Shown piece after piece: positions 28,595-37,720 of a DNA stretch of 64,000 nt. A model generated the notes under the pieces. That model saw only the letters and a list, made by a program, of their open reading frames with translations. It had not been told where the DNA came from and made no database searches. Both the position numbers and the translations under genes were made by a program. Numbering within the stretch: position 1 is the stretch's first letter; each line of letters opens with the position of its first letter. Origin of the DNA: Limnochordaceae bacterium (GTDB lineage: Bacteria > Bacillota > Limnochordia > Limnochordales > Geochordaceae). The stretch lies in contig JADBKR010000004.1 of NCBI GenBank assembly GCA_014896295.1, positions 62,001 to 126,000 of the forward strand. The letters run 5' to 3'.

Positions 28595-29602
28595 TCAGCG
28601 CTCCCGGCTCGCGTTGCGGATGAAATCGTACGGGTACGGGAGCTCGGGGTCGCTGGCCCTGTCCAGAGCGGCGACCTGCTCGGCGGTCAGCTCCCAGCCG
28701 GTCGCGCCCAGGTTGTCCTCGAGCTGCGCCATGTCCCGGGCGCCGATGATGGGAGCCGTTACCCCGGGCTTGCGCAGCAGCCAGTTGAGCGCCACCTGAG
28801 CAGGCGTCTTGCCGACCTGCCCGGCGATCGCCAGCAGCGTGTCGATGACCCGCCAGGTCCGCTCGTTGTTGTAGCGCTCCCAGTTCTCGCTCCACCCATA
28901 GCGGCTCGCCTGCTCGATGCGGGTGCCTGCCGGCGGTGCGGTCATTCCCCGGCGAAACTTGCCGCTCAGCCATCCACCCCGCAGCGGGCTCCACGGGATG
29001 ACACCCAGCCCTTCGTTGACGCACACGGGGATGAGCTCCCACTCGGTGGAGCGATCCAGCAAGTTGTAGAGGGGCTGCAAGCAGGAAAACGGCTCCCAGC
29101 CGTGGGCCCGTGCCGCGTCGATGGCCTTCTGCAGCTGCCATCCGGTGTAGTTGCTGGCCCCCGTGTAGCGGACGAGCCCCTTGTGCACCAGGTCGTCCAG
29201 CGTCGATAGGGTCTCCTCCAGAGGCGTGCCCGGGTCCCAGGCATGCACCTGGTAGAGATCCACGTAATCCGTTTGCAGGCGGCGGAGGCTCGCCTCGATG
29301 GCGGCCACGATGTGCTTGCGGCTCAGCCCCAGGTCATTGGGGCTCTTTCCCATGGCGAAACGCACCTTGGTCGCGATCACGTAGTCGTCGCGCCGCTTGC
29401 CCTTGAGCCATCGGCCGAGGATCTCCTCGGAGACGCCGGCGGCATACACGTCGGCCGTATCGATGAAATTGCCTCCGGCCTCGGCGAAACGGTCGAGCAT
29501 GCGGTGGCTCTCGGCCTCGGACGATTCGCGCCCGAAGGTCATCGTGCCGAGGCACAGCTCGCTGACCTTCAACCCAGTACGTCCCAGATACCGGTAGTTC
29601 AT
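28595..29602 (-). CDS. aldo/keto reductase (YajO/general stress AKR type)
   Basis: NADP(H)-dependent oxidoreductase, 335 aa. [38 protein letters not shown] with the catalytic Asp/Tyr, VIATKVRF with Lys, [17 protein letters not shown] with His and [12 protein letters not shown] are all present; the C-terminal [17 protein letters not shown] binds the cofactor phosphate. ATG 29602 overlaps the LacI stop (ATGA on the coding strand). Encoded between the regulator and the oligosaccharide importer, it may reduce a sugar aldehyde or ketose; the substrate is unknown. The 138-bp gap before the binding protein gene contains no other gene. Confidence 0.93.
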   Translation of the reverse strand: MNYRYLGRTGLKVSELCLGTMTFGRESSEAESHRMLDRFAEAGGNFIDTADVYAAGVSEEILGRWLKGKRRDDYVIATKVRFAMGKSPNDLGLSRKHIVAAIEASLRRLQTDYVDLYQVHAWDPGTPLEETLSTLDDLVHKGLVRYTGASNYTGWQLQKAIDAARAHGWEPFSCLQPLYNLLDRSTEWELIPVCVNEGLGVIPWSPLRGGWLSGKFRRGMTAPPAGTRIEQASRYGWSENWERYNNERTWRVIDTLLAIAGQVGKTPAQVALNWLLRKPGVTAPIIGARDMAQLEDNLGATGWELTAEQVAALDRASDPELPYPYDFIRNASRER

Positions 29603-30726
29603 CGCTGTGTCACCGCCTCCGTGGATGATCGATGTCCGGGCGCCCCGGCTGTCGATCGCGCCCCATCCGCCCCGCTTTCCTCCGCCCCGCTGCCCGCCAC
29701 CGGAGCCGTAGTCGCCCGCTCCACCAGCACGGGTTCGAGCAATAACCGCCGGCCCGACGGCCGACGCCCATCCATGAGCTCGAGCAGCATCCGGATACTC
29801 GACTGCCCGATACCTTGGGCATCTTGCCGGATGGTGGTGAGCGGGGGCTGGAAGTACTTGGCCATCCAGATGTCGTCGAACCCTACCACCGACATCTCCT
29901 CCGGCACCCGCACCCCGTGCTCCCGTAGCGCCGCGACGACCCCCATGGCAACGCTATCGTTAACCGCGAAGACCGCCGTCAGCCGGCCTCCCTCGCTGCG
30001 GCCCCCGCCTCGCAGGTAGTCGCGGACAGCCTCGTAGCCGTTGTCCTCCGGCCTCGGCACGGGGCGCTGCGGCTGCAGCACGGTGAGGTTCGCCGCATCG
30101 CCGTACGGGGCCAGCGCCCGCTCGGCCCCGACCAACCGGTCCTGCACGGCGATGCAATCGATCTCAGGGCCAGGCACGAAGGCGATCCTCCGGTGCCCCA
30201 ACTCCAGCAGGTGGGAGGCCGCCAGGAATCCCCCCTGGATGTTGTCCGTGGCCACGTAGTCCACCGGGCACCCTGCCAGGTACCGGTCCACGAAGACCAG
30301 GGGTACCCCCCGGTACGCCAGCCTCTTGAAGAACTGCACGTTGTGGCCGCTCGCGACGGGCACGATCAGCATCCCGTCGACCCGCCGGCGCAGGAATGCC
30401 TCCACGTTTTCCCGCTCTTCCTTCGCATCCCCGTGCGAACAGTTGACCAGCACCTCGTAGCCTGCTGCCCGGGCCAGATGATCCACCTCTCGCACCAGCT
30501 CGTTGGCGTACGGGAACGAGAGGTCGAACACACAGAGCCCCACCGTCCGGGTCTTCCCGCGGCGAAGGGCCACCGAGAGAAGGTTTTTGCTGTAGCCGAG
30601 CCGCTCCGCTTCCTCGAGCACCCGGCGGCGCAGCTCCTCGCTCACCCCGTCTCGCCCGTTGAGCGCCCGGGAGACGGTCATCGTGGAGACCCCCAGGCGC
30701 CTTGCGATGTCGGCCAGCGTCACCAT
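29599..30726 (-). CDS. LacI-family transcriptional regulator
   Basis: Sugar-responsive repressor, 375 aa. The N-terminal HTH reads [30 protein letters not shown] in two halves, followed by the hinge and a periplasmic-binding-protein-like effector domain ([51 protein letters not shown]). The final 30 residues are low-complexity and probably disordered. The ATG is at 30726; a perfect 12-bp palindrome with a central CpG lies 17 bp upstream, probably its operator. It is divergent from the GH3 beta-glucosidase gene and leads the operon for the aldo/keto reductase and oligosaccharide importer, so it probably controls both directions. Confidence 0.94.
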   Translation of the reverse strand: MVTLADIARRLGVSTMTVSRALNGRDGVSEELRRRVLEEAERLGYSKNLLSVALRRGKTRTVGLCVFDLSFPYANELVREVDHLARAAGYEVLVNCSHGDAKEERENVEAFLRRRVDGMLIVPVASGHNVQFFKRLAYRGVPLVFVDRYLAGCPVDYVATDNIQGGFLAASHLLELGHRRIAFVPGPEIDCIAVQDRLVGAERALAPYGDAANLTVLQPQRPVPRPEDNGYEAVRDYLRGGGRSEGGRLTAVFAVNDSVAMGVVAALREHGVRVPEEMSVVGFDDIWMAKYFQPPLTTIRQDAQGIGQSSIRMLLELMDGRRPSGRRLLLEPVLVERATTAPVAGSGAEESGADGARSTAGAPGHRSSTEAVTQR

Positions 30727-30742
30727 AGCGCCCTCGGCCCTC

Positions 30743-30754
30743 GTTATCGATAAC
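30743..30754. promoter_or_regulatory. LacI-type operator palindrome
   Basis: GTTATCGATAAC, a perfect 12-bp palindrome with central CG, the general architecture of LacI/GalR operators. It sits between the divergent LacI gene and the GH3 gene and 17 bp from the LacI start codon. The rest of the 292-bp gap (30727-31018) shows no gene. Confidence 0.65.
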
Positions 30755-31018
30755 TTCCGGGCCTCTCATTCTGCTCTTGTAACCGGATTTCCTGCCGAGT
30801 GCTCTCGGGATCGCGCGCACCCCTCAAAGCTCGTCGTATCAAGGATCATGAGAATTGCTTCACGTTTGTATTGCCTGCGCCCTCGGCCCGGGTCGTCACG
30901 ACCATCCGTTCCCCATCGCGTGGCCGTTAACGTCGCCGGGCAGGATCGGGATGGTACCCGTCGAATACCGGTTGCCGGTACGTCCCGAGCTCTCCACGCC
31001 GGAGGAGGCAAAGACCCC

Positions 31019-33282
31019 GTGCACGACATCGAAGCCCTCGTACGCCAGATGAGCCTGGAAGAGAAGGCGGCCCTCTGTTCAGGAGCCACCCCCTGGACGA
31101 CCAAACCCCTTGCCCGGCTCGGCGTCGCCTCCATCACGGTTTCGGATGGCCCCCACGGCCTGCGCCGGCCCATCGAGCAAGCGGACATGATCGGCCGGAG
31201 CATCCCGGCCACCTGCTTTCCCACGGCCTCGGCCCTGGCATGCTCGTGGGACCGCGACCTGCTGCGGGAGGTCGGCGAGGCGCTGGGCGTCGAGGCCCGG
31301 GCGCTGGGCGTCCACGTCTTGCTCGCGCCGGGGATCAACATGAAGCGCACACCGCTTTGCGGGCGCAACTTCGAGTACTATTCGGAAGACCCTTACCTGG
31401 CCGGTGAGCTGGCGTCTGCGTACGTGGAGGGCGTGCAGTCGACCGGCGTGGGTACCTGCCTCAAGCACTTCGCCGCCAACAACCAGGAGAGCGAGCGCCT
31501 GAGCATCAGCGCGGAGATTCCGGAGCGGGTGCTGCGGGAGATCTACCTGGCCGCCTTCGAGCGGGTGGTCACGCAGGCTCGCCCGTGGAGCGTCATGTGC
31601 TCGTACAACCGCATCAACGGCACCTACGCCTCCCAGCACCGCCACCTGCTCACCGAGATCTTGCGGGACGAGTGGGGATTCGAGGGCGCGGTGATATCGG
31701 ACTGGGGCGCCGTCGACGACCGAGTCGCAGGCATCGAGGCGGGGCTCGACCTGGAGATGCCGGGTCCGTCACCGTCCAACGACCGGCGCATCGTCGAGGC
31801 CGTACGGTCGGGCCGGCTGGACGAGCAGGCGCTGGATCGCGCCGTGACCCGCATCCTGGCCCTCGTCGAGCGCGCGCTGGCCCAGCCGGGAGCGCGTGAT
31901 CCGGCCCGCGGCCTGCAGGCGCCCGAGGTCGAGGCGCATCACCGGCTCGCCCGGCGGGCCGCGGCCAGGTGTATGGTGCTTCTCAAGAACGACGGCGGCG
32001 TGTTGCCCCTCGACCCGGCCCGGTTGCGCTCCGTCGCCGTCCTCGGCCACATGGCCGTCGCCCCACAGTTCCAGGGCGGCGGCAGCTCCCGGGTCCAGCC
32101 CACCCGGGTGGACGTGCCGCTCGACGAGTTGCGGGCCGCTGCCGGCTCGGTGGCCCTGACGTACTACCAGGGCTACCTGGAAAGCGGCGAGCCCGACGAT
32201 GCCCTGCTCCGGTCGGCTGCCCGGGCTGCCGAGGCGGCCGACGCCGCGCTCATCTTCGCCGGGCTGCCCGACGGCGTGGAGTCGGAAGGGTACGACCGGC
32301 TCGACATGGAGCTCCCGCCCGGGCACGTCGCCCTCATCCAGGCCGTCGCGGCGGTCCAGCCGCGCACCGTCGTCGTGCTCCACAACGGGGCGCCCGTCTC
32401 CATGGCCGGGTGGATCGACCGGGTGCCGGCCGTACTGCTGGCGGGGCTCGCCGGGCAGGCGTCGGGGGCGCCGTCGCCGACATCCTCTTCGGCCGGGTCA
32501 ACCCCTCGGGTAAGCTGGCGGAGACGTACCCGGTGCGGCTGGAGGACAACCCGTCGTACCTCAACTTCCCCGGCGAGAACGGCAAGGTCTTTTACGGCGA
32601 GGGGCTTTTCATCGGGTACCGCTATTACGAAGCTCGGGGCGTGCAGCCGTTGTTCCCCTTCGGCCACGGGCTCTCGTACACCACGTTCTCGTACGGACAG
32701 GCCAGCCTCAGCCGCCCCAGCATCGCACCCGGCGACTCGCTGGAGGTACAGGTGCCGGTGACCAACACCGGCAGCCGCGACGGTGAAGAGATCGTGCAGC
32801 TCTACGTGCGGCCGCACCGCTCCCAGTTGCCGCGGCCGGTCAAGGAGCTCAAGGGGTTCGCCCGGGTGGCGCTCGCTCCCGGAGAGACCCGTCCGGCCAG
32901 CTTCCGGCTGACCATCCGGGATTTCTCTTACTACGACCCCGAGCGCGGGGGCTGGGTGGCCGAGCCGGGGACGTACGACTTGCTCATCGGGGCTTCGTCC
33001 CAGGACATCCGGGTGCAGGCAACGGTCGTCCTGACCGGCGGCGTGCTGGCCGATACCCGTCTCACCGCGGAGTCATCCATCCAGGCCTGGCTCGACGATC
33101 CCAGGGGCAGGGAGGCTCTCGAGCGCTTCGTGCCCGACGAGGTCATGCGCCGGTACCGGGAGCAGCCTGCCGTCATGCGCCGGGTGCTTCGCAACTACCC
33201 GCTCAAGAAACTCCCGCACGTCACCGGCGGCCGGGTCGACGAAGCCGCCGTCCAGCGCATCCTGCAGTCCGCGGCCCGCTGA
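31019..33282 (+). CDS. GH3 beta-glucosidase, frameshifted
   Basis: Cytoplasmic glycoside hydrolase family 3 enzyme hydrolysing beta-glucosides; no signal peptide. Domain 1 shows ITVSDGPHGLRRP, KHFAANNQESER and VISDWGAVDD with the nucleophile Asp. Domain 2 shows RAAARCMVLLKNDGGVLPL and GGGSSRVQPT. The C-terminal fibronectin-III-like domain has TNTGSRDGEEIVQLYVRPH. The frame breaks in the G5 run 32464-32468; one added G restores GGAVADILFGRVNPSGKLAE and gives 754 aa. About 70 extra C-terminal residues follow the FnIII domain, seen in some GH3 subgroups. GTG 31019 follows GGAGGAGG. Divergent from the LacI regulator that probably controls it. Confidence 0.92.
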
Positions 33283-33297
33283 CACGCCAGGGGCGAG

Positions 33298-33331
33298 CCG
33301 GGGGTCGGGCCCGTGCAGCCCGTGCCCCCGG
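33298..33331 (+). terminator. hairpin downstream of the GH3 gene
   Basis: Stem CCGGGGG/CCCCCGG (33298-33304 with 33325-33331) with an inner GGGC/GCCC stem. No T-run. It abuts the candidate Pho box and may separate the GH3 transcript from the Ugp-like operon. Confidence 0.4.
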
Positions 33332-33396
33332 TTCACCCGCGCACAACAAAGCGTCAACCTCCCCGTAACACGGCATGGCTCGCCTGTAACGCGGCG
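33331..33396 (+). promoter_or_regulatory. candidate Pho box of six 11-bp units
   Basis: Consecutive 11-bp units begin GTTCACC (33331), CACAACA (33342), GTCAACC (33353), CGTAACA (33364), ATGGCTC (33375) and GTAACGC (33386). The first unit matches the GTTCACC-type direct-repeat unit of actinobacterial PhoP boxes, and units 3, 4 and 6 resemble it. The array lies 41 bp upstream of a UgpA/E/B-GlpQ-like operon, a classical phosphate-starvation target. A sequence resembling a -10 (TAGACC, 33401) follows. Confidence 0.45.
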
Positions 33397-33436
33397 CCGG
33401 TAGACCTATCCCACAGAAGCGGGGTGGGCCCTGGCC

Positions 33437-34453
33437 GTGCACCGGGAGATGACCCCCAAAGTGCCGTCGCCGGCCGTTTTCTCCACTGCAGCGCCGCCTT
33501 TCCCGGAGAGGCCTCTACCGGACAGGCTGGGCTTTGCAGGAAGCCGCCTGCGCGCCTCGCTCGAGCGCGCAGGCCGGCTGCTCGGTTCGGAAGCCGTGCA
33601 GGCCTGGCTCTTCCTCCTTCCGGCCCTGGCCATCCTCGCGACCTTCGTGGCCTGGCCGGCGGCCTACAGTTTCTACCTGAGCCTTCACGACTGGGACCTG
33701 ATGAGCCCCGCTCGCCGCTTCGCCGGGTGGGCCAACTACGCCCGGCTGGCCCGCGACGGCCAGTTTTGGACGGCAGCCGCCCACACGCTCGAGTACGCCC
33801 TGCTCACCGTCCCGGCCAACATGGCGCTCGGGCTCGGCCTTGCCCTCGCCCTCCACCGCACCCGGCGCCTGCGCACGGTGCTCCGCACTTCCTACTTCTC
33901 GCCGGTCGTCACGTCCACGGTGGCCGCCTCGGCCGTCTGGATGTGGATTTACCACCCTGAAGTGGGGCTCCTCAACGACCTGCTGCACCGCGTCTTCGGC
34001 ACGGGCCCCATCCCCTGGCTGGCCGATCCCCGTTGGGCCATGCCGGCGGTGGCGCTGATGTCCGTCTGGCGCTCGGCGGGTTACACCATGGTGCTGTTCC
34101 TCGCGGGCTTGCAGGGCGTCCCCCGGGAGCTCCAGGAGGCTGCCCGCATCGACGGCGCCGGTTCCTGGGGGGTCTTCCGGCACGTGACGTGGCCCATGCT
34201 GAGCCCCGTCACGCTGTTCGTCTTCATCATCTCCATCATCGATAGCCTCCAGGTCTTCACCCAGGTGCACGTCATGACCCAGGGAGGGCCGGCCGGCGCC
34301 ACCGAAGTCGTGGTCTACTACCTCTACTACCGGGCCTTCGAGCTCTTCCAGATGGGCTATGCGTCTGCGGTGGCGTACGTGCTCTTCGCCGCCATCGTCG
34401 CCCTCACGGTCTGGCAGTTGCGCCTCTCGGGACGGTGGGTGTTCAAGGGATGA
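33437..34453 (+). CDS. ABC transporter permease, UgpA-like
   Basis: Inner-membrane permease, 338 aa, of a CUT1-type importer. The first membrane helix is AWLFLLPALAILATFVAWPAA; FYLSLHDWDLMSPARRFAGW, the EAA loop LQEAARIDGAGSWGVFRHVTWPML and VMTQGGPAGATEVVVYYLYY follow. It starts at GTG 33437 or ATG 33449; the first 45 residues are not conserved. It overlaps the second permease by ATGA. Because the operon ends in a glycerophosphodiesterase gene, glycerol-3-phosphate or glycerophosphodiesters are the likely substrates (inference). Confidence 0.92.
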   Translation: MHREMTPKVPSPAVFSTAAPPFPERPLPDRLGFAGSRLRASLERAGRLLGSEAVQAWLFLLPALAILATFVAWPAAYSFYLSLHDWDLMSPARRFAGWANYARLARDGQFWTAAAHTLEYALLTVPANMALGLGLALALHRTRRLRTVLRTSYFSPVVTSTVAASAVWMWIYHPEVGLLNDLLHRVFGTGPIPWLADPRWAMPAVALMSVWRSAGYTMVLFLAGLQGVPRELQEAARIDGAGSWGVFRHVTWPMLSPVTLFVFIISIIDSLQVFTQVHVMTQGGPAGATEVVVYYLYYRAFELFQMGYASAVAYVLFAAIVALTVWQLRLSGRWVFKG

Positions 34454-35337
34454 ACGGTGCGCCGGCTCTACGCCACTCCGCCCATGGCTTCTCCCGCTGG
34501 CGGACCGGGGCTGCCGGGCGGGAAGCCATCGGCGCCCTCGTCACCGCCCTTGCGGTGGCAGGGGCCGTGGCGGTCCTCGTGCCCTTCGCATGGATGCTGA
34601 TCACGTCGCTCAAGGGGCCGGGCGAGCTCATGGCCATCCCGCCGCGCTGGATCCCCCAGGAGTGGCGCTGGGACAACTACGCCCGCGCCTGGCAGGCGGC
34701 ACCGTTCGGGCGGTTTTTCCTCAACACGGCCGTGGTGGCGGGCACCTCGGTCGCCGGGCAGATCGTCACGGCGACCCTCGCGGGGTACGCACTGGCCCGG
34801 ATGCGCTTCCGCGGGCGCCAGACCGTGTTGGCCGCCATCCTGGCCACCATGGCGATCCCCGGCGAGGCCACCCTCATCCCCGCTTACCTGCTCATGAGGG
34901 ATCTGGGCTGGGTGGACACCTACCTGGCCCTCATCGTCCCCAACCTGGCCGGCGCCTTCGGCATCTTCCTGATGCGCCAGGCGATGGTGGCCCTCCCGAG
35001 GGCACTCGAGGATGCCGCCTTCATGGACGGGGCCAGCCGGTGGACCTTCGTGTGGCGGGTCGCGGCGCCCCTGTGCCGCCCCACCATGGCGACCCTGGCG
35101 CTGCTCACCTTCCTCGGCCAGTGGAACAGCTACTTGTGGCCGCTCATCGTGACCAACAGCGAGGCGCTGCGGCCCGTCCAGATCGGGCTGCGCTACTTCA
35201 TCAACCAGGAACTGGGCAACGACTGGGCATTGCTCATGGCAGGCTCGGTGCTGGTGGCCGTGCCGACGGTCGTCGCGTTCCTGGCAGCCCAGCGGCAGTT
35301 CATCGAAGGGCTTGCCGCGGGGGCGGTCCGGGGGTGA
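34450..35337 (+). CDS. ABC transporter permease, UgpE-like
   Basis: Second permease, 295 aa. LVPFAWMLITSLKGPGELM, WRWDNYARAWQAAPFGRFFLN, the EAA loop LEDAAFMDGASRWTFVWRVAAPL and the GQWNSYLWPLIVTNSEALRPV segment are typical of UgpE/MalG proteins. ATG 34450 overlaps the UgpA-like stop and follows CAAGGG; GTG 34435 is an in-frame alternative inside the upstream gene. It acts with the flanking permease and binding protein. No UgpC ATPase gene is present in the operon. Confidence 0.93.
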   Translation: MNGAPALRHSAHGFSRWRTGAAGREAIGALVTALAVAGAVAVLVPFAWMLITSLKGPGELMAIPPRWIPQEWRWDNYARAWQAAPFGRFFLNTAVVAGTSVAGQIVTATLAGYALARMRFRGRQTVLAAILATMAIPGEATLIPAYLLMRDLGWVDTYLALIVPNLAGAFGIFLMRQAMVALPRALEDAAFMDGASRWTFVWRVAAPLCRPTMATLALLTFLGQWNSYLWPLIVTNSEALRPVQIGLRYFINQELGNDWALLMAGSVLVAVPTVVAFLAAQRQFIEGLAAGAVRG

Positions 35338-35458
35338 AGCGGCCGCCTCCGCCCGCCGGGGCGGTTCCCCGTCGCGAGGCTCCCGCATCGCTGCGCCCTG
35401 GCGCCTGGGAACCTCGGTATCCAGGGATTCGACATCCGGAAAGGATGGTGGGCACACC

Positions 35459-36766
35459 ATGAACCCGCAAGTGCGTCGCATCTTCGTGGCCACGGTCCTC
35501 GCAGCGGCAGGATGGATGGCCTGGGCAGGGGCCCTGGCAGGCCCGGCGGCAGGCGTTGCGGAGGCGGCCCCCGTGACCCTCCGCTTCTGGACCACGTCGG
35601 CCCCCGGCGGCTCGATGGACGGCTGGGTGAAGGAGTTCGAGCGCCTCAACCCGGACATCCGCGTCGAGGCCCAGTACATGGGCAACTACGACGAGATGGC
35701 CCAAAAGCTCCTGGCGGCCGTCGCCGGGCGCACCCCGCCGCACGTCGCGCAGCTCGGCCAGCGGCACGGCATCCCGCAGCTGATCGACGCCGACGCGCTC
35801 GTGCCGGTCGAGCGCTTCTTGAGCCAGGCCGATCTCGCGGACATCATCCCGGGCCTCTGGAGCCGGTACACGTACAAGAACCAGCGATGGGTCATCCCCT
35901 TCCAGCCGAGCACCCCGGGGCTCTGGATCAACCGCACCGCACTGCGACAGACGGGCCTCGACCCGGCCGCCGCCCCGGCCACCTGGGAGGAACTCCTGCG
36001 CATGGCCCAGCGGCTGACCGCCGACACCAACGGCGACGGGCGGCCGGACCGGTGGGGGTTCGGGTCGTGCGCGGACGTGCCGTGGTACGTGCGGCCGATG
36101 GTTTTGCAGGCAGGGGGCACCCTGTTCGATGAGGCGGGCCGGCCGCAGCTCACGTCGGAGGCCGCCGTCAAGGCGCTCGGCTTTTTCAGGGACGTCGTGC
36201 ACACGTACCACGCCGAGCCTCCCATGGGCCACCAGACGGCGGAGCGTGACTTCATCAGCGGCCGGTACGCACTCCTCTTCTGCTCCACCTCCGTACGGGG
36301 ATACTACGAGAAGGAGATTGGCTCGCAGTTCGAGCTCGGCGTAGCGGCCATGCCCAAGGAGAAGGAGCAGGCCGTCGGCCTCGGCGGCAACGCGCTGGCC
36401 ATCTTCCGTTCCGATCCCGAGCACGAGCGGGCGGCCTGGCGGCTCGTCCAGTACCTGACCGGGACGGAGCGGATGGTCCAGATCGCCACCGAGACCGGCT
36501 ACGTCCCCATCCGGCGCTCCGCGGTACAATCGCCCGCCGTCCAGCAGCTCCTGCGCCAGAACGAACGGGCCCGCATCATCTACGACCAGCTGCCGCTGGT
36601 CAAGGACCACCCCATCCATCCGGCCGACGCCCTGATCTGGCGGGGCCTTCTGCGGGCCGTGGAGCAGGTGCAGACGAGCGCCGCCGTAGAGCCCCGAGCC
36701 GCTCTCGAACGGCTGCAGAGCGACGTCGAAGTCTTCATGGAAGGCTACCGCTCGGCGCACCCGTGA
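35459..36766 (+). CDS. ABC transporter substrate-binding protein, UgpB-like
   Basis: Extracytoplasmic binding protein, 435 aa, SBP_bac_1 family. A signal peptide ends near VAEAAP. The core begins VTLRFWTTSAPGGSMDGWVKEFERLNPDIRV, printed here in its family-typical start RFWTTSAPGG. The strand-hinge PFQPSTPGLWINRTAL and TADTNGDGRPDRWGFG match UgpB-like proteins, and DFISGRYALLFCSTSVRGYY is the usual C-lobe segment. ATG 35459 has AAGGA 13 nt upstream, which is weak. The ligand is probably glycerol-3-phosphate or a glycerophosphodiester, inferred from the adjoining phosphodiesterase. Confidence 0.9.
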   Translation: MNPQVRRIFVATVLAAAGWMAWAGALAGPAAGVAEAAPVTLRFWTTSAPGGSMDGWVKEFERLNPDIRVEAQYMGNYDEMAQKLLAAVAGRTPPHVAQLGQRHGIPQLIDADALVPVERFLSQADLADIIPGLWSRYTYKNQRWVIPFQPSTPGLWINRTALRQTGLDPAAAPATWEELLRMAQRLTADTNGDGRPDRWGFGSCADVPWYVRPMVLQAGGTLFDEAGRPQLTSEAAVKALGFFRDVVHTYHAEPPMGHQTAERDFISGRYALLFCSTSVRGYYEKEIGSQFELGVAAMPKEKEQAVGLGGNALAIFRSDPEHERAAWRLVQYLTGTERMVQIATETGYVPIRRSAVQSPAVQQLLRQNERARIIYDQLPLVKDHPIHPADALIWRGLLRAVEQVQTSAAVEPRAALERLQSDVEVFMEGYRSAHP

Positions 36767-36826
36767 GCGCGGCGGCCTGTTGCCGCCCGGCCGCCGAACG
36801 GCCCGGAGAGGAGTGCTGGCACGTCC

Positions 36827-37663
36827 GTGCAGATCATCGCCCACCGGGGAGCATCCCGGTACGCTCCTGAAAACACCAGGGCCGCCTTCGACCTCGCCCT
36901 CGAGATGGGTTGCTCCGCCCTGGAGACGGACGTGCGGCTGACGGCCGACGGGGTCGCCGTCTTGATGCACGATGCGACGGTCGACCGGGTCACCGACGGG
37001 CGGGGCCCGGTCGACCGCCTCACGTGGACAGAGCTCACCCGCTTGCATGTGCGGTGGCCCGATGGACCGGAGCGCCTGCAACCTGCCCAGGGCGAACCGC
37101 CGGGCATCATGCGGCTGGAGGAGTTCCTGGAACGCTACCTGCTGGCCCCTGCCGAGGAGGGGCACGCACCTGTGGTCGTCCTCGAACTCAAGGCCCCGGG
37201 CACGCCCGAGGCCGTCCACCGGGCCCTCGGCGCCCGCAGCGGAGACTTCTCCCCCGACCGGCTGGTCATCACGAGCTTCGACCCGGCGTTGCTCGAACGA
37301 GCCCGCCGGCTCATGCCTGCCGTCGCCATCGGCCTGCTGGCAAGGGCGGTCGAGCTCGCCGCTTTGGAGACGTGCAGCCGCTTGAACGCCGACCAGATCT
37401 GCCCGAGCGCCTGCAGCATCACGCCTCATGCCGTAGAGGCGGCTCGCCGGCAGGGCCTGCAGGTGCGGGTGTGGGGCGTGCACAGCGACCTGAGGCTCCT
37501 GCGACGGGCGTGGGAGGCCGGTGCAGACGGCGCCACCACCGATGCTCCCGACATGGCCCTCGCAGCGGTGCGGTCCTGGCAACAGCTCCGAGCCGACGGC
37601 TCGGTCCCCGGCCCTGCCCGGCCCTATTCAACGGCGTCCGCAGCAGGACTCGAAGGCCCTTGA
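36827..37663 (+). CDS. glycerophosphodiester phosphodiesterase (UgpQ/GlpQ type)
   Basis: Hydrolyses glycerophosphodiesters to glycerol-3-phosphate and an alcohol. The start IIAHRGASRYAPENTRAAF carries the catalytic HRG and PENT motifs; ETDVRLTADGVAVLMHD provides the metal-binding Glu and Asp and the second catalytic His. VVVLELKAPG and VWGVHSDL follow at the usual spacing. There is no signal peptide, so it is cytoplasmic like UgpQ. 278 aa; GTG 36827 follows GGAGAGGAG. It closes the Ugp-like operon and should break down phosphodiesters imported by it, supplying phosphate. Confidence 0.94.
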   Translation: MQIIAHRGASRYAPENTRAAFDLALEMGCSALETDVRLTADGVAVLMHDATVDRVTDGRGPVDRLTWTELTRLHVRWPDGPERLQPAQGEPPGIMRLEEFLERYLLAPAEEGHAPVVVLELKAPGTPEAVHRALGARSGDFSPDRLVITSFDPALLERARRLMPAVAIGLLARAVELAALETCSRLNADQICPSACSITPHAVEAARRQGLQVRVWGVHSDLRLLRRAWEAGADGATTDAPDMALAAVRSWQQLRADGSVPGPARPYSTASAAGLEGP

Positions 37664-37669
37664 GGTGAA

Positions 37670-37720
37670 CCCCCCAACCGGGACGATAGGGGTCCCGCCG
37701 CGCGACGGCACCCCGGGGGG
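37670..37720 (+). promoter_or_regulatory. structured leader that can mask the next ribosome site
   Basis: CCCCCC (37670-37675) can pair with GGGGGG (37715-37720), which is the only purine-rich stretch in front of the GTG start at 37720. A smaller CGGGAC/GTCCCG hairpin fits in between. Translation of the regulator may therefore be limited unless the structure opens; this is inference from pairing only. Confidence 0.3.
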
